Of a stretch of 64,000 bases of DNA, positions 1-7,211 are shown one piece after another. The stretch's first letter is position 1. The number at the start of each line of letters is the position of its first letter. This DNA comes from Caballeronia udeis (GTDB lineage: Bacteria > Pseudomonadota > Gammaproteobacteria > Burkholderiales > Burkholderiaceae). A program made the position numbers and the translations under genes. The notes below the pieces were generated by a model that was not told where the DNA came from, searched no databases, and saw nothing but the letters and a program-made list of their open reading frames with translations. Location of the stretch: the NCBI RefSeq assembly GCF_001544555.2, contig NZ_FCOK02000012.1, forward strand, positions 86,414-150,413. The letters are read 5' to 3'.

Positions 1-90
1 CCCGGTGAGGATCTCCTGCTCGATCGTGGCGGCAACCATATGTGCCTTCGAGCGCCCGACCTCTGCGGTTTTTACTGCTCGTTTAACCAT
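1..90 (-). CDS. GntR-family transcriptional regulator, N-terminal fragment
   Basis: Thirty codons are visible from an ATG at position 90; the rest lies outside the window. The peptide has a basic, poorly conserved head followed by residues typical of the start of a GntR winged helix (an I-E-Q-E-I-L-T-G stretch, where the first helix leads to the usual G-x-L-x-P-G turn). The fragment is too short to say which GntR subfamily it belongs to. The upstream DNA contains a perfect palindrome at 254-273, a possible site for autoregulation. A GntR assignment is an inference from about 12 informative residues. Confidence 0.5.
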   Translation of the reverse strand, partial: MVKRAVKTAEVGRSKAHMVAATIEQEILTG

Positions 91-253
91 GCTGCGACTC
101 CTGTGCCGATGAGAATTGGAAGGTCCAGTCTCTGCAAAAGCACAAGTATGCACATGTTTTTCGAAAAAGCGATGCACGAAACCTCACTGAAAGCTTCGGG
201 CGCCTGCACGGCCTCAACCCTGGCTGCTTGTTCCTTTTATGAACCTTTAAAAA

Positions 254-273
254 GTACATGTAGGAACATGTAC
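254..273. promoter_or_regulatory. Perfect palindrome, possible GntR operator
   Basis: GTACATGT-AGGA-ACATGTAC: two perfect 8-bp arms around a 4-bp spacer, about 165 bp upstream of the GntR start. A looser ACATGT element lies near 152-157. GntR regulators bind short palindromes close to their own genes, but which protein binds here is inference. Confidence 0.4.
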
Positions 274-370
274 AGAATTTAAGGCGTCATATTGCTATGG
301 TCAAGCGGGAATTGATGAGGGGAAACCCTTGGGGACGGGGCGAGGCAAGGCACAGGGCGGGCGGGTTGTG

Positions 371-425
371 AGGAAAGAGCCGGTCGCGGCTCTTTCCTTT
401 TTCTTGCGGCTCTTTCCTTTTTCTT
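371..425. terminator. Hairpin with T-rich tail plus duplicated arm
   Basis: Arms AGGAAAGAGCC (371-381) and GGCTCTTTCCT (388-398) form an 11-bp stem with a 6-nt loop, followed on the plus strand by a T-rich run. The second arm and tail are duplicated in tandem (386-405 and 406-425, 20 bp each). It lies directly after the stop of the minus-strand thrS paralog. On that strand the U-tract is lacking, so its use as the thrS terminator is uncertain. Confidence 0.45.
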
Positions 426-426
426 A

Positions 427-1659
427 TTACCGGGCTTTAGCGGGCGTGCGCCCCCTCTCACGCAAGTGTGCAACGCCCTCGTGTATCGGGAAGGTGTCTT
501 GCGTCCCGTCCCGAAACCGCAAGGACACCGTCTCGTCACGCTGGTCGCGCGCGCCCACCGTGATAAATACGGGGATCCGCTGTTCGCGTGCATCGACGAT
601 CTTTCGTTCAAGCCGTTCAGGCCTGTCGTCGAACACCGCCCTTAGCCCCGCTTCATCCAGCAGGTCCATCACGCGTTGTCCATAAGCCGCGCTGGCATCC
701 GATACCGTTGCGACCGTCACCTGATCCGGCGCAAGCCACAGGGGCAGCCAACCTTCATGATGTTCGAGGAGCATCGCGATAAACCGTTCCATGCTGCCAA
801 GGACCGCGTGGTGAATCATCACTGGCCGCACATGCTCGTTCTCGAACGAAACGAAGCTTGCATCAAGACGATCCGGCAAGACGAAATCAAGCTGGATCGT
901 CCCGCACTGCCAGCTACGGTCGCGGCTATCCGTGAGATGGAATTCAAGCTTCGGGCCGTAGAAAGCCCCTTCCCCCGGACGTACATCGAACGTCAGGCCG
1001 GCGGAAACCGCGGCCTTCGCAAGCGCCTCTTCCGCGCGATCCCAGACGGCGTCGTCGCCAGCTCGCTGCTCCGGACGCGTAGCCAGTTGCACACGGAACG
1101 TCGAGAAGCCAAGGTCGGCATAGACCACGCGAAGCAAGTCGCAAAACTGCCCTAACTCGGCCTTCACCTGATCTTCCGTGCAGAAGACATGAGCGTCGTC
1201 TTGCGTGAAAGCGCGCGTGCGTTTCAATCCTTCGAGTGACCCGGAAGGTTCGTCGCGATGGCACGCGCCAAACTCGCTGTATCGGATCGGCAAGTCCCGA
1301 TAAGAACGAATCCGTTGATTGAAAATCTGCACATGACACGGACAACTCATGGGTTTCAGGCAATAAGGCTGGCTTTCATGAGCTTCGTCACGAGCCTCAT
1401 CCTGACTGCCGTTCACCGAGTACATGGCAGCCTGAAATTTATCCCAATGTCCGCTGCGCTCCCAGAGCGAACGCGCCAGCAGTTGCGGCGTACGCACCTC
1501 GCGAAACCCCGCGCCGCGCATTCGACGCCGGATGTAATCCTCCACCACGCGATAAAGCTCCCACCCACGCGGATGCCAGAACACCATTCCAGGTCCTTCG
1601 TCCTGCTGATGAAACAGGTTCAGCTTGTTGCCCAACTGCCGATGATCGATATTGCCCAC
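427..1659 (-). CDS. thrS: Threonine--tRNA ligase, short paralog lacking TGS and editing domains
   Basis: Charges tRNA-Thr with threonine. The 410-aa protein has only the class II catalytic core (about 20-300) and the C-terminal anticodon-binding domain (about 305-400). The usual N-terminal TGS and editing domains (about 240 residues in the ~640-aa housekeeping enzyme) are absent. Zinc/threonine ligands are kept: Cys106 in KPMSC, His157 in DDAH and His283 in MIHH. Motif 2 is CHRDEPSGS and motif 3 GSMERF. The start is a GTG at 1659 preceded by GGAGAG; the longer upstream frame runs through the leader terminator and is not credible. It is not followed by infC-rpmI-rplT as housekeeping thrS usually is, so it is a second copy. 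The leader at 1715-1849 looks like a threonine attenuator. Without an editing domain it may mischarge serine unless corrected in trans (inference). Confidence 0.9.
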   Translation of the reverse strand: MGNIDHRQLGNKLNLFHQQDEGPGMVFWHPRGWELYRVVEDYIRRRMRGAGFREVRTPQLLARSLWERSGHWDKFQAAMYSVNGSQDEARDEAHESQPYCLKPMSCPCHVQIFNQRIRSYRDLPIRYSEFGACHRDEPSGSLEGLKRTRAFTQDDAHVFCTEDQVKAELGQFCDLLRVVYADLGFSTFRVQLATRPEQRAGDDAVWDRAEEALAKAAVSAGLTFDVRPGEGAFYGPKLEFHLTDSRDRSWQCGTIQLDFVLPDRLDASFVSFENEHVRPVMIHHAVLGSMERFIAMLLEHHEGWLPLWLAPDQVTVATVSDASAAYGQRVMDLLDEAGLRAVFDDRPERLERKIVDAREQRIPVFITVGARDQRDETVSLRFRDGTQDTFPIHEGVAHLRERGRTPAKAR

Positions 1660-1714
1660 AATGCTCTCCGTTAAATTCAAGGGCCTTGACGGACAGGGAG
1701 AGCCGTAAACACAA

Positions 1715-1743
1715 AAGGCCCCGTCCGTTTCCGGCGGGGCCTT
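1715..1743 (-). terminator. Attenuator terminator hairpin upstream of thrS paralog
   Basis: On the minus strand AAGGCCCCG (1743-1735) pairs with CGGGGCCTT (1723-1715), with an inner CGG/CCG extension, followed by TTGTGTTT. This is a standard intrinsic terminator placed between the leader peptide stop (1766) and the synthetase start (1659). An alternative pairing is possible: GGCGGG inside the leader gene (complement of 1790-1795) with CCCGCC of the terminator arm (complement of 1733-1738). That pairing would prevent terminator formation. A 1:2 type stem ACGACCC/GGGTCGT (1786-1792 with 1804-1810) competes with it. Confidence 0.8.
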
Positions 1744-1765
1744 CTGAAAAACGCACCTCGATACC

Positions 1766-1849
1766 TTATCGCGCACGGCCTCCAGACGACCCGCCTGAGA
1801 AGGGGGTCGTGGTGGTGGCGGTGGTGAGGGCGAAGAAATGTGAGTTCAT
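1766..1849 (-). CDS. Threonine-rich leader peptide (attenuator) of thrS paralog
   Basis: A 27-codon ORF starts with ATG at 1849 and stops with TAA at 1766-1768. Codons 9-15 read Thr-Thr-Ala-Thr-Thr-Thr-Thr (ACC ACC GCC ACC ACC ACG ACC), so six of seven are threonine codons. The terminator hairpin begins 23 bp after the stop. The order leader peptide, mutually exclusive stems, terminator, structural gene is that of amino-acid attenuators such as the thr operon. Ribosome stalling when charged tRNA-Thr is scarce would favour the antiterminator and raise synthetase expression. The Shine-Dalgarno sequence is weak. The peptide and hairpins are seen directly; the regulatory function is inferred. Confidence 0.75.
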   Translation of the reverse strand: MNSHFFALTTATTTTPFSGGSSGGRAR

Positions 1850-2016
1850 GCAGCAAACAATAAAGGGCTTTAGGGCTCGCCGTCAATATCGATATTGAAA
1901 AACAGTGAATTGCCAGTCGAGTGTTGTGCGGCAGACTGCGGGTCTCGGGTCACGCACCTTCATTGGTGGATCTCTAAGTAAAGTGCCGAGACCATGAAGT
2001 CGTCCGGCCTGGTTGA

Positions 2017-3171
2017 TTAGCCGCCGAATGTCTTCACCGGCACCCAGCTGCCTTTTTCAACCTTGAACAGCGTGGTTTTTGGGTTCTTCAAATCGCCGAA
2101 CTCGTTAAATTCGACCGTGCCCAGCACACCCTGGAAAGACAGCTTGGCAATTGCGGGGCCGAACAACTTCGGGTCGGTAGAGTCGGCCGCCTTGATGGCA
2201 TTCACGATGACCCAGACGTCGTTATACGCAAACGGTGCAAAGCCGATTGGGTCGGTCCCGTACTTGCTGCGAAAGCGTGAGAGGAATGCCTTGCCCTGCG
2301 GAAGTTGACTCAGCATGACGCCCTGCTCGAAGGCGTACATGCCTTCAGAGGCATCGCCGGCGCGGGAGATGAAATTCTTGTTGACATAGGTCGCCCCAGC
2401 CAACAGCACCCCCCGGTAGTCCAACTGGCGAGCTTGCTTGACGACCAGCGCGCCTTCGCCACCCAGGCACGCGACAAACACCAGGTCGGCGTTCTGCGCA
2501 CGGATGTGGGTGAGGATCGCCTTGAAATCGGTGGCTTGGTCGTTGGTGTATTCGCGGTCTATTACCTCAGCGCCCTGCGCTTTGACGGCTGCTTCAAATT
2601 CGTCGGCCAGGCCCGAACCGTAGGCGGTACGATCATCGATGATGGCGATGCGCTTGGCGTGGAGAGTCTGAACCGAATACTCCGCCGCCGCTCCAGCAAC
2701 CGTGTTGTCGGTGCCGTAGGGGCGAAACATAAGCTTGAAACCCTGGTGGGTGACACTCGGATTGGACGCTGCCGGAATGATCTGCGGAATCCCGCCACGG
2801 TTGTAGACTGAGGACGCCGCCAGCGTGGTGCCCGAATTGAAGTGCCCGACCACGGCGGCGACGTTCGCATCGACAAACCGTTGTGCGACTTGCACCGCCA
2901 TCTTAGGATCAGCCTGATCGTCCTGGGAATCGAGCGTGAGTTGCAACGGCTTGCCATCGATCACGATGTTGGCCGCATTGGCCTCGTCGATAGCCAGACG
3001 GGCGCCCATTTCCAGATCCTTGCCGAAGTTCGCGGATGCACCCGTCAAAGGACCAGCGAAGCCGATCTGAACGGGGCTGTTTTGAGCAAGCACCACGTTT
3101 GCGATCGCTGCGAAACCCAGCATTGTCAGGGCTCGCAGCGCCATTCGCAAAGCCGAGTCTAGTCTTGCCAT
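2017..3171 (-). CDS. Branched-chain amino acid type ABC transporter substrate-binding protein
   Basis: Periplasmic type I binding protein of the LivK/HAAT family, 384 aa from the ATG at 3171, which follows GAAAGGGAG. A Sec signal peptide ends near ANVVLAQ. The mature part begins with PVQIGFAGPLTGASANFGKD, the usual start of LivK-like proteins. No permease or ATPase gene is adjacent, so it is an orphan that must share a Liv-type transporter encoded elsewhere or act as a sensor. The family binds leucine/isoleucine/valine, other amino acids, amides or aromatic compounds, and the ligand cannot be read from the sequence. It lies upstream of the thrS attenuator and is transcribed in the same direction, with 167 bp to the leader ATG. 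Confidence 0.85.
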   Translation of the reverse strand: MARLDSALRMALRALTMLGFAAIANVVLAQNSPVQIGFAGPLTGASANFGKDLEMGARLAIDEANAANIVIDGKPLQLTLDSQDDQADPKMAVQVAQRFVDANVAAVVGHFNSGTTLAASSVYNRGGIPQIIPAASNPSVTHQGFKLMFRPYGTDNTVAGAAAEYSVQTLHAKRIAIIDDRTAYGSGLADEFEAAVKAQGAEVIDREYTNDQATDFKAILTHIRAQNADLVFVACLGGEGALVVKQARQLDYRGVLLAGATYVNKNFISRAGDASEGMYAFEQGVMLSQLPQGKAFLSRFRSKYGTDPIGFAPFAYNDVWVIVNAIKAADSTDPKLFGPAIAKLSFQGVLGTVEFNEFGDLKNPKTTLFKVEKGSWVPVKTFGG

Positions 3172-3744
3172 TTTTAACTCCCTTTCAAGTTGCGTGCGCG
3201 TGACATTGCGTTGCATGACATGTGCTATTCAAGGGAATGTAGCATGGCCATTAACAAGCAAAAAATTGATAGCATCGCTAAATTAAAGATGTGTTGACTC
3301 AATTCGAACGGCGTGGAGCGGCATGCAAAGGACCATTTGTCCGGACAGGTAATCCGGATTTTTAAGTGGAGCGCTTGTAGCAGTCAAGCTGCCGACTGGA
3401 TCGCTGTCAGAATTGCGAATAGACCTCATCCGGCGTCTGGCCAGACAGACTCGAATGGGGTCGTTTCTGATTGCAAGGGGTCAGGGAATTGCGCGTGCGT
3501 GCGTCCGTCGATTCCGGTTCGTCACCTACTCGGCTTAGTCAGCCACTTTTCCGTTTAACGAGCTGTCGGATTCTCTAGCATCGCCTCTTGGCAGCGAGGG
3601 CGACGAGGTGTTGTTGCATGAGCGAACTCGCGCTATGGACATCAGTTTATGGACGACAAAAATACGTGGATATCGATATATATTTGCCCTCAGCAACAAT
3701 AAAAATGATCGCGCGCGGAATGAAATCCCTCCGGCTTCACGTCA

Positions 3745-3845
3745 AGTCATTAAAGTTGATGGAGCAGGAAAGGCAGTCGATTTCGGGATCGGCGCCAGGC
3801 GCGATGCCGCTGCCGCCAAGGCCTTCTTCGCGAAGGCGATCACAC
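3745..3845 (+). pseudogene. IS6-family transposase remnant
   Basis: Within a 90-codon frame (3608-3880) a run of about 30 residues reads V-I-K-V-D-G-A-G-K-A-V-D-F, then ARRDAAAAKAFFAKAI. This is the pattern that follows the first catalytic Asp of IS6/IS26-type DDE transposases (a YRAVD-x-x-G-x-x-x-DF start, then a basic and alanine-rich helix). Neither the rest of the transposase nor terminal inverted repeats are visible. It is a decayed scar, called from memory of the family. Confidence 0.5.
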
Positions 3846-3937
3846 AAGCCGGGGGATGGCTCCCGAAACCACTACGCTGAACGGCGACGCAGCGTCTCGC
3901 CGTGCGGTTATTGAAGAACAGCAATCACCCAAGCGAA

Positions 3938-3975
3938 GCGAACCCGGACGTGTAAAAAACACGTACCGGGTTCGC
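3938..3975. terminator. Long inverted repeat downstream of phospholipase C
   Basis: GCGAACCCGG (3938-3947) and CCGGGTTCGC (3966-3975) pair perfectly, with an inner CGTGT/ACACG extension around a short A-rich loop. It sits about 50 bp beyond the stop of the minus-strand phospholipase gene. No long U-run follows, so termination is plausible but not certain. Confidence 0.5.
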
Positions 3976-4021
3976 GATGGCTCATCTGCCAAGCCTGTCC
4001 GCTGCTACCTCTGCTGCTACC

Positions 4022-6154
4022 TCAGGCCAGCACCGTCACTGGCGCGAGCGCGGCCGGATCGCTGATGCTGGGCCGGCCATTTTCAACGTGGCCGGCAAGA
4101 CGGCGCGAGAACGTGGGGTCATCGTTGCTGGAGACGCTCAGGTCGTACCAGTGATGGCTCGCACCCAGAATCCACTGCCCTTGAATGGATCCCAGCGCGG
4201 GCACCAACACCGGACGCGGCTGTGCACCGTAGGCGTTATCGACCACCGACAAGCGCGCAATGCCGCGACCCCGGTTTGTGAACGTCAGGACCACATTACC
4301 GTTTGCGACATCGTATTTCGCCGCCACTTCGGGAACAGCCGGCGGGTTCGACACACTGCCGCTGCCCGGGGGCGTCAACGTACCGGCAAACTCGCGCACG
4401 AATCCGTTCGGACCATAGACCGTGAACGCATAGATGCCCGCCGTCACGTTGATGTCGAAGCTGTCGCGCAAGGTCTTGCCCGCTTCGACCGTATAGCCCC
4501 ACGGACCGTCGGTGCGGTTCGTTGAATAGACATAAAAGTGCGCGCCCTGCGACCCGGTGTTGGCGAAATAAAGCGTCAGTTGCTTGTTGCTCGCGTCAAG
4601 ACTGCTTTGTACATACAACTCATAGGGCAGCGCACGAGCGAAGCGCGTGCCGGGTTCCTGCGGAACAATCGGGCCGGGCACGGCCGGCACCGTCGGCGCC
4701 GGTTGCGTCGCGCATTGATTGTCCGCGATCGTCTTGTAGTTGCTCGTGTCGGGCAGCGGCGGCATCTGTGCATCGGGCGTGCGGAAATCGAAGGCCGTGG
4801 TCAGGTCGCCGCATACCGCGCGACGCCACGGCGTAATGTTCGGCTCCATCACCCCAAAGCGCGTTTCGATAAAACGAATCACCGACGTGTGGTCGAACAC
4901 TTGCGAGCAAACGAAACCGCCCTTGGTCCACGGTGAAACAACCGTCATGGGCACGCGCGGGCCGAGGCCGTACGGCAGGCCGTCGGCGGTATAGCTGCCG
5001 CCCCGTCCCGGATTGACGACCGTATGGAGTTCGCCGTCGGTGGTCACCGTCGACAAGCCTTGCGCCCGCGACATGGGCGGCTGCGGCGGCACGAGGTGAT
5101 CGAAGAAACCGTCGTTCTCGTCGTACATGATGAACAGGACCGTCTTGCTCCAGACCTCGGGGTTGGACGTTAGCGCATCAAGGATCTGCGACGTGTATTC
5201 GGCCCCGTAAGCCGGCGTGTATTTCGGATGCTCCGAGTACGCAGCGGGCGGACACAACCACGATACCTGCGGCAAGTTGTTCGCCAGCACGTCGGCCTTC
5301 AGGTCATCGATCGTGCGCACTGCATTCGCGCGCAACTGCAGTGAAGAGCCTTGCGGCGCATTGATGATGTTCGCGAAATTCTGCAGGACGTTGGTGCCGT
5401 AGTTGCCGTTCAGCGGGTCTGCGCCGGTCAGCCCTTGCTGGTAGATCTGCCACGAGATACCGGCAGCTTCCAGACGTTCCGGATAAGTTGTCCACGAGAG
5501 CAACTGATATTGCGGCGGACCGTCGCCGTCCACAAAGTCGTTGTTGTCGAGCAGCGGGCCGCCTTGCGTGCCGGTCGGGTCGACCATCCCCGTCATCAGG
5601 TACGCGCGGTTCGGATGCGTCGGGCCGGGCAGCGAGCAGAAGTAGGCGTCGCAGACGGTGAAAGCATCGGCGAGCGCGTAATGAAACGGAATGTCGCGGC
5701 GCAGGTAATAACCCATCGTCATGTCCGTCTTGTACGCGGGCCACTGGTCATAACGGCCGTTGTTGATCGCGTAGTGCGTCGGGTACCACGAATGATCCAG
5801 ATCGCCAACGCACTGCGCGCTGGTGGTCGCCGTATTCAGATGGAACGGCAGCACCGGTTTCGTCGCATCTTCCTTCGACGGCTGGAACCATACCGGCTGG
5901 CCGCTGGGCAGCGGGATCGGGAAGCGGTCGTTGTATCCGCGTACGCCCCGCATGTGGCCGAAGTAGTGATCGAATGAACGGTTCTCCTGCATGAACACGA
6001 CAATGTGTTCAATGTCGTTGATCGATCCGGTGCGCCGCGACGCCGGAATGGCGAGCGCTTTACGAATCGACTCAGGGAACACCGTCAGCGCGGCGGCGGC
6101 GCCGGCTGAAGTAGCAACAGTCTGCAGGAAACGGCGGCGGCTATTCAATGTCAT
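4022..6154 (-). CDS. Phosphocholine-specific phospholipase C, Tat-exported
   Basis: Hydrolyses phosphatidylcholine or sphingomyelin head groups outside the cytoplasm. The 710-aa length fits the family. Residues 5-40 form a twin-arginine signal (SRRRFLQ followed by an alanine-rich stretch). The phosphoesterase domain (about 42-440) shows IVVFMQENRSFDHYFG and GPTHPNRAYLMTG, the usual metal and nucleophile regions of the AcpA/PLC family, and ends near HTSVIRFIETRFG. The C-terminal third contains two DUF756-like beta domains (about 495-700). A small lipoprotein gene lies just upstream on the same strand and may be co-transcribed. In Burkholderia such enzymes are linked to phosphate acquisition and virulence; no Pho box was identified here. 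Confidence 0.92.
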   Translation of the reverse strand: MTLNSRRRFLQTVATSAGAAAALTVFPESIRKALAIPASRRTGSINDIEHIVVFMQENRSFDHYFGHMRGVRGYNDRFPIPLPSGQPVWFQPSKEDATKPVLPFHLNTATTSAQCVGDLDHSWYPTHYAINNGRYDQWPAYKTDMTMGYYLRRDIPFHYALADAFTVCDAYFCSLPGPTHPNRAYLMTGMVDPTGTQGGPLLDNNDFVDGDGPPQYQLLSWTTYPERLEAAGISWQIYQQGLTGADPLNGNYGTNVLQNFANIINAPQGSSLQLRANAVRTIDDLKADVLANNLPQVSWLCPPAAYSEHPKYTPAYGAEYTSQILDALTSNPEVWSKTVLFIMYDENDGFFDHLVPPQPPMSRAQGLSTVTTDGELHTVVNPGRGGSYTADGLPYGLGPRVPMTVVSPWTKGGFVCSQVFDHTSVIRFIETRFGVMEPNITPWRRAVCGDLTTAFDFRTPDAQMPPLPDTSNYKTIADNQCATQPAPTVPAVPGPIVPQEPGTRFARALPYELYVQSSLDASNKQLTLYFANTGSQGAHFYVYSTNRTDGPWGYTVEAGKTLRDSFDINVTAGIYAFTVYGPNGFVREFAGTLTPPGSGSVSNPPAVPEVAAKYDVANGNVVLTFTNRGRGIARLSVVDNAYGAQPRPVLVPALGSIQGQWILGASHHWYDLSVSSNDDPTFSRRLAGHVENGRPSISDPAALAPVTVLA

Positions 6155-6272
6155 TTTGATTCACCTCGTTGCGTCATGATAAATGCGGCAATGCCGTCCC
6201 GGTCGAAGGACTCGATCAGGATGGGGATCTGATTCACTGGAGAGCGTTGCTTCTTAGCCTGGTTTCTCAGCG

Positions 6273-6530
6273 TCACTCGGACGCGTCAGGCGCGGAGTGA
6301 AGGACGGGTGTGACCTGCTGCGCATCCGCCGCGAGGCTGGCTTGCGCGACAGCGACGGGACTGCTCGCGGCCTCGCTTTCGGTGGGTGCGGCCAGCACCA
6401 GCGGCTCGACGGCGCTGGCCGGCAACGAGGCATTGGCAGAAGCCTGGGTGGCACTGACGCTCGCCTGATCGTCTGGTCCGCAGGCGGCGAGCGCCAGCGT
6501 TGCTAGTGCCAATATCGCGGTTCGTCTCAT
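6273..6530 (-). CDS. Small putative lipoprotein upstream of phospholipase C
   Basis: An 85-aa protein with a classic lipoprotein signal: MRR, a hydrophobic stretch, then a LAAC lipobox at about residue 17, so the mature protein would be about 70 residues anchored by Cys17. The mature part is rich in Ala, Ser, Glu and Gln with no recognisable fold. It ends 118 bp before the phospholipase C start on the same strand and may be expressed with it, perhaps as an accessory factor. Function is unknown. Confidence 0.6.
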   Translation of the reverse strand: MRRTAILALATLALAACGPDDQASVSATQASANASLPASAVEPLVLAAPTESEAASSPVAVAQASLAADAQQVTPVLHSAPDASE

Positions 6531-6711
6531 GATGTCTCCGCTTCTCCGCTTGGTCCGAAGGTACGCGCAAACGTTTTCGTTGCATCGCGGACGCTAGTCT
6601 GAAGACGCTTCAAGAAAGTTTCGTGAAATATCTGGTAAGGCTCGGTGAGATATCGCGAGGCCCGAAAACCTGTCGATTAGCTTACATCCTGCATATTGGG
6701 AAATCATGAAC

Positions 6712-6729
6712 TAGTTGCATAGCGAATTA
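6712..6729. promoter_or_regulatory. MarR operator copy 1
   Basis: TAGTTGCATAGCGAATTA lies 15 bp before the MarR ATG at 6744 and matches the element at 7180-7197 at 16 of 18 positions. Its arms (TAGTT and AATTA) form an imperfect inverted repeat of the size MarR dimers bind. It would allow autorepression. Confidence 0.6.
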
Positions 6730-6743
6730 CTTTCTCTTACAGT

Positions 6744-7166
6744 ATGTCCATGTTCGATCACTGCATTTACTTCAACACAACGGCACTTGCGCGAAGTCTC
6801 GAGCGCGAGTGGGCGAACGCGTACAAGGCATTTGGCCTGACTCCGCCGCAGGGATTCATGCTGCGCGCGGTGCTGGCGAAGCCTGGCATCGTGCAAAGCG
6901 AGTTGGCCTCTGAACTCGCCATTTCACGATCCACTGCAACGCGAACGCTGGACGGTTTGCAGAAGTTGATGTTCATCGAACGCCGGCTTACCGCATCCGA
7001 CGGACGTGAGACCGCGATTCATCCCACTGGGGAGGCGTTACGAATCAAGGACTCGTTGAACGCTGCAAGTGCCGCGGTCACCAAGCGTTTGAAGGCTGAG
7101 TTGGGTGAGGAACGCTTTGCGACCACGGTCGCAAGCGTGAAAGATGCACGGACGAGCCTCGACTGA
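6744..7166 (+). CDS. MarR-family transcriptional regulator
   Basis: A 140-aa winged-helix repressor. The HTH region spans about 35-75 (ELASELAISRSTATRTLDGLQ) and the wing is ERRLTASDGRE, ending in the DxRE motif typical of MarR. The helices at both ends would form the dimer. It is followed by a tautomerase gene with the same orientation. Near-identical 18-bp elements precede both genes, so it probably represses itself and the tautomerase until a small aromatic or electrophilic ligand binds. An alternative start is the internal ATG two codons later. Confidence 0.85.
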   Translation: MSMFDHCIYFNTTALARSLEREWANAYKAFGLTPPQGFMLRAVLAKPGIVQSELASELAISRSTATRTLDGLQKLMFIERRLTASDGRETAIHPTGEALRIKDSLNAASAAVTKRLKAELGEERFATTVASVKDARTSLD

Positions 7167-7179
7167 TTTTTTTCCTAAA

Positions 7180-7197
7180 TAGTTGTATAGCGAACTA
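7180..7197. promoter_or_regulatory. MarR operator copy 2
   Basis: TAGTTGTATAGCGAACTA, with near-perfect TAGTT/AACTA arms, sits between the MarR stop (7166) and the tautomerase start (7212). It duplicates the element upstream of the MarR gene. A second operator here suggests the tautomerase has its own promoter under the same regulator. Confidence 0.6.
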
Positions 7198-7211
7198 ATT
7201 GGAGGTGTGAA

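Larger units (their letters stand above)
91..426. other. Intergenic region between GntR gene and thrS paralog
   Basis: No convincing gene. It holds the promoter side of the GntR gene, the palindrome at 254-273 and the hairpin and 20-bp direct duplication at 371-425. The short ORFs here have no ribosome binding site and no recognisable product. Confidence 0.6.
3172..4021. other. Intergenic region with IS6-like transposase scrap
   Basis: About 850 bp without an intact gene. It holds the livK-like promoter side, a degenerate IS6-family fragment near 3745-3845 and a long hairpin at 3938-3975. Nothing else is recognisable. Confidence 0.6.

Noticed and set aside
1660..1776. N-terminal extension of the ThrRS frame
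   Set aside because: The extra 39 codons run through the terminator hairpin and lack a ribosome site; the GTG at 1659 has GGAGAG upstream and gives the conserved start of the catalytic core.
1677..1886. 69-aa ORF over the ThrRS leader
   Set aside because: A different frame of the same DNA as the Thr leader peptide; it is His/Arg-rich by composition and has no family match, while the leader frame explains the region.
3608..3880. Complete 90-aa protein including the IS6-like stretch
   Set aside because: Only the central 30 residues resemble a transposase; the head shows no similarity and there is no start signal, so it is called a remnant.
4296..5977. Long antisense ORFs across the phospholipase C gene
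   Set aside because: Shadow frames caused by third-position GC bias; no start signals and no domains.
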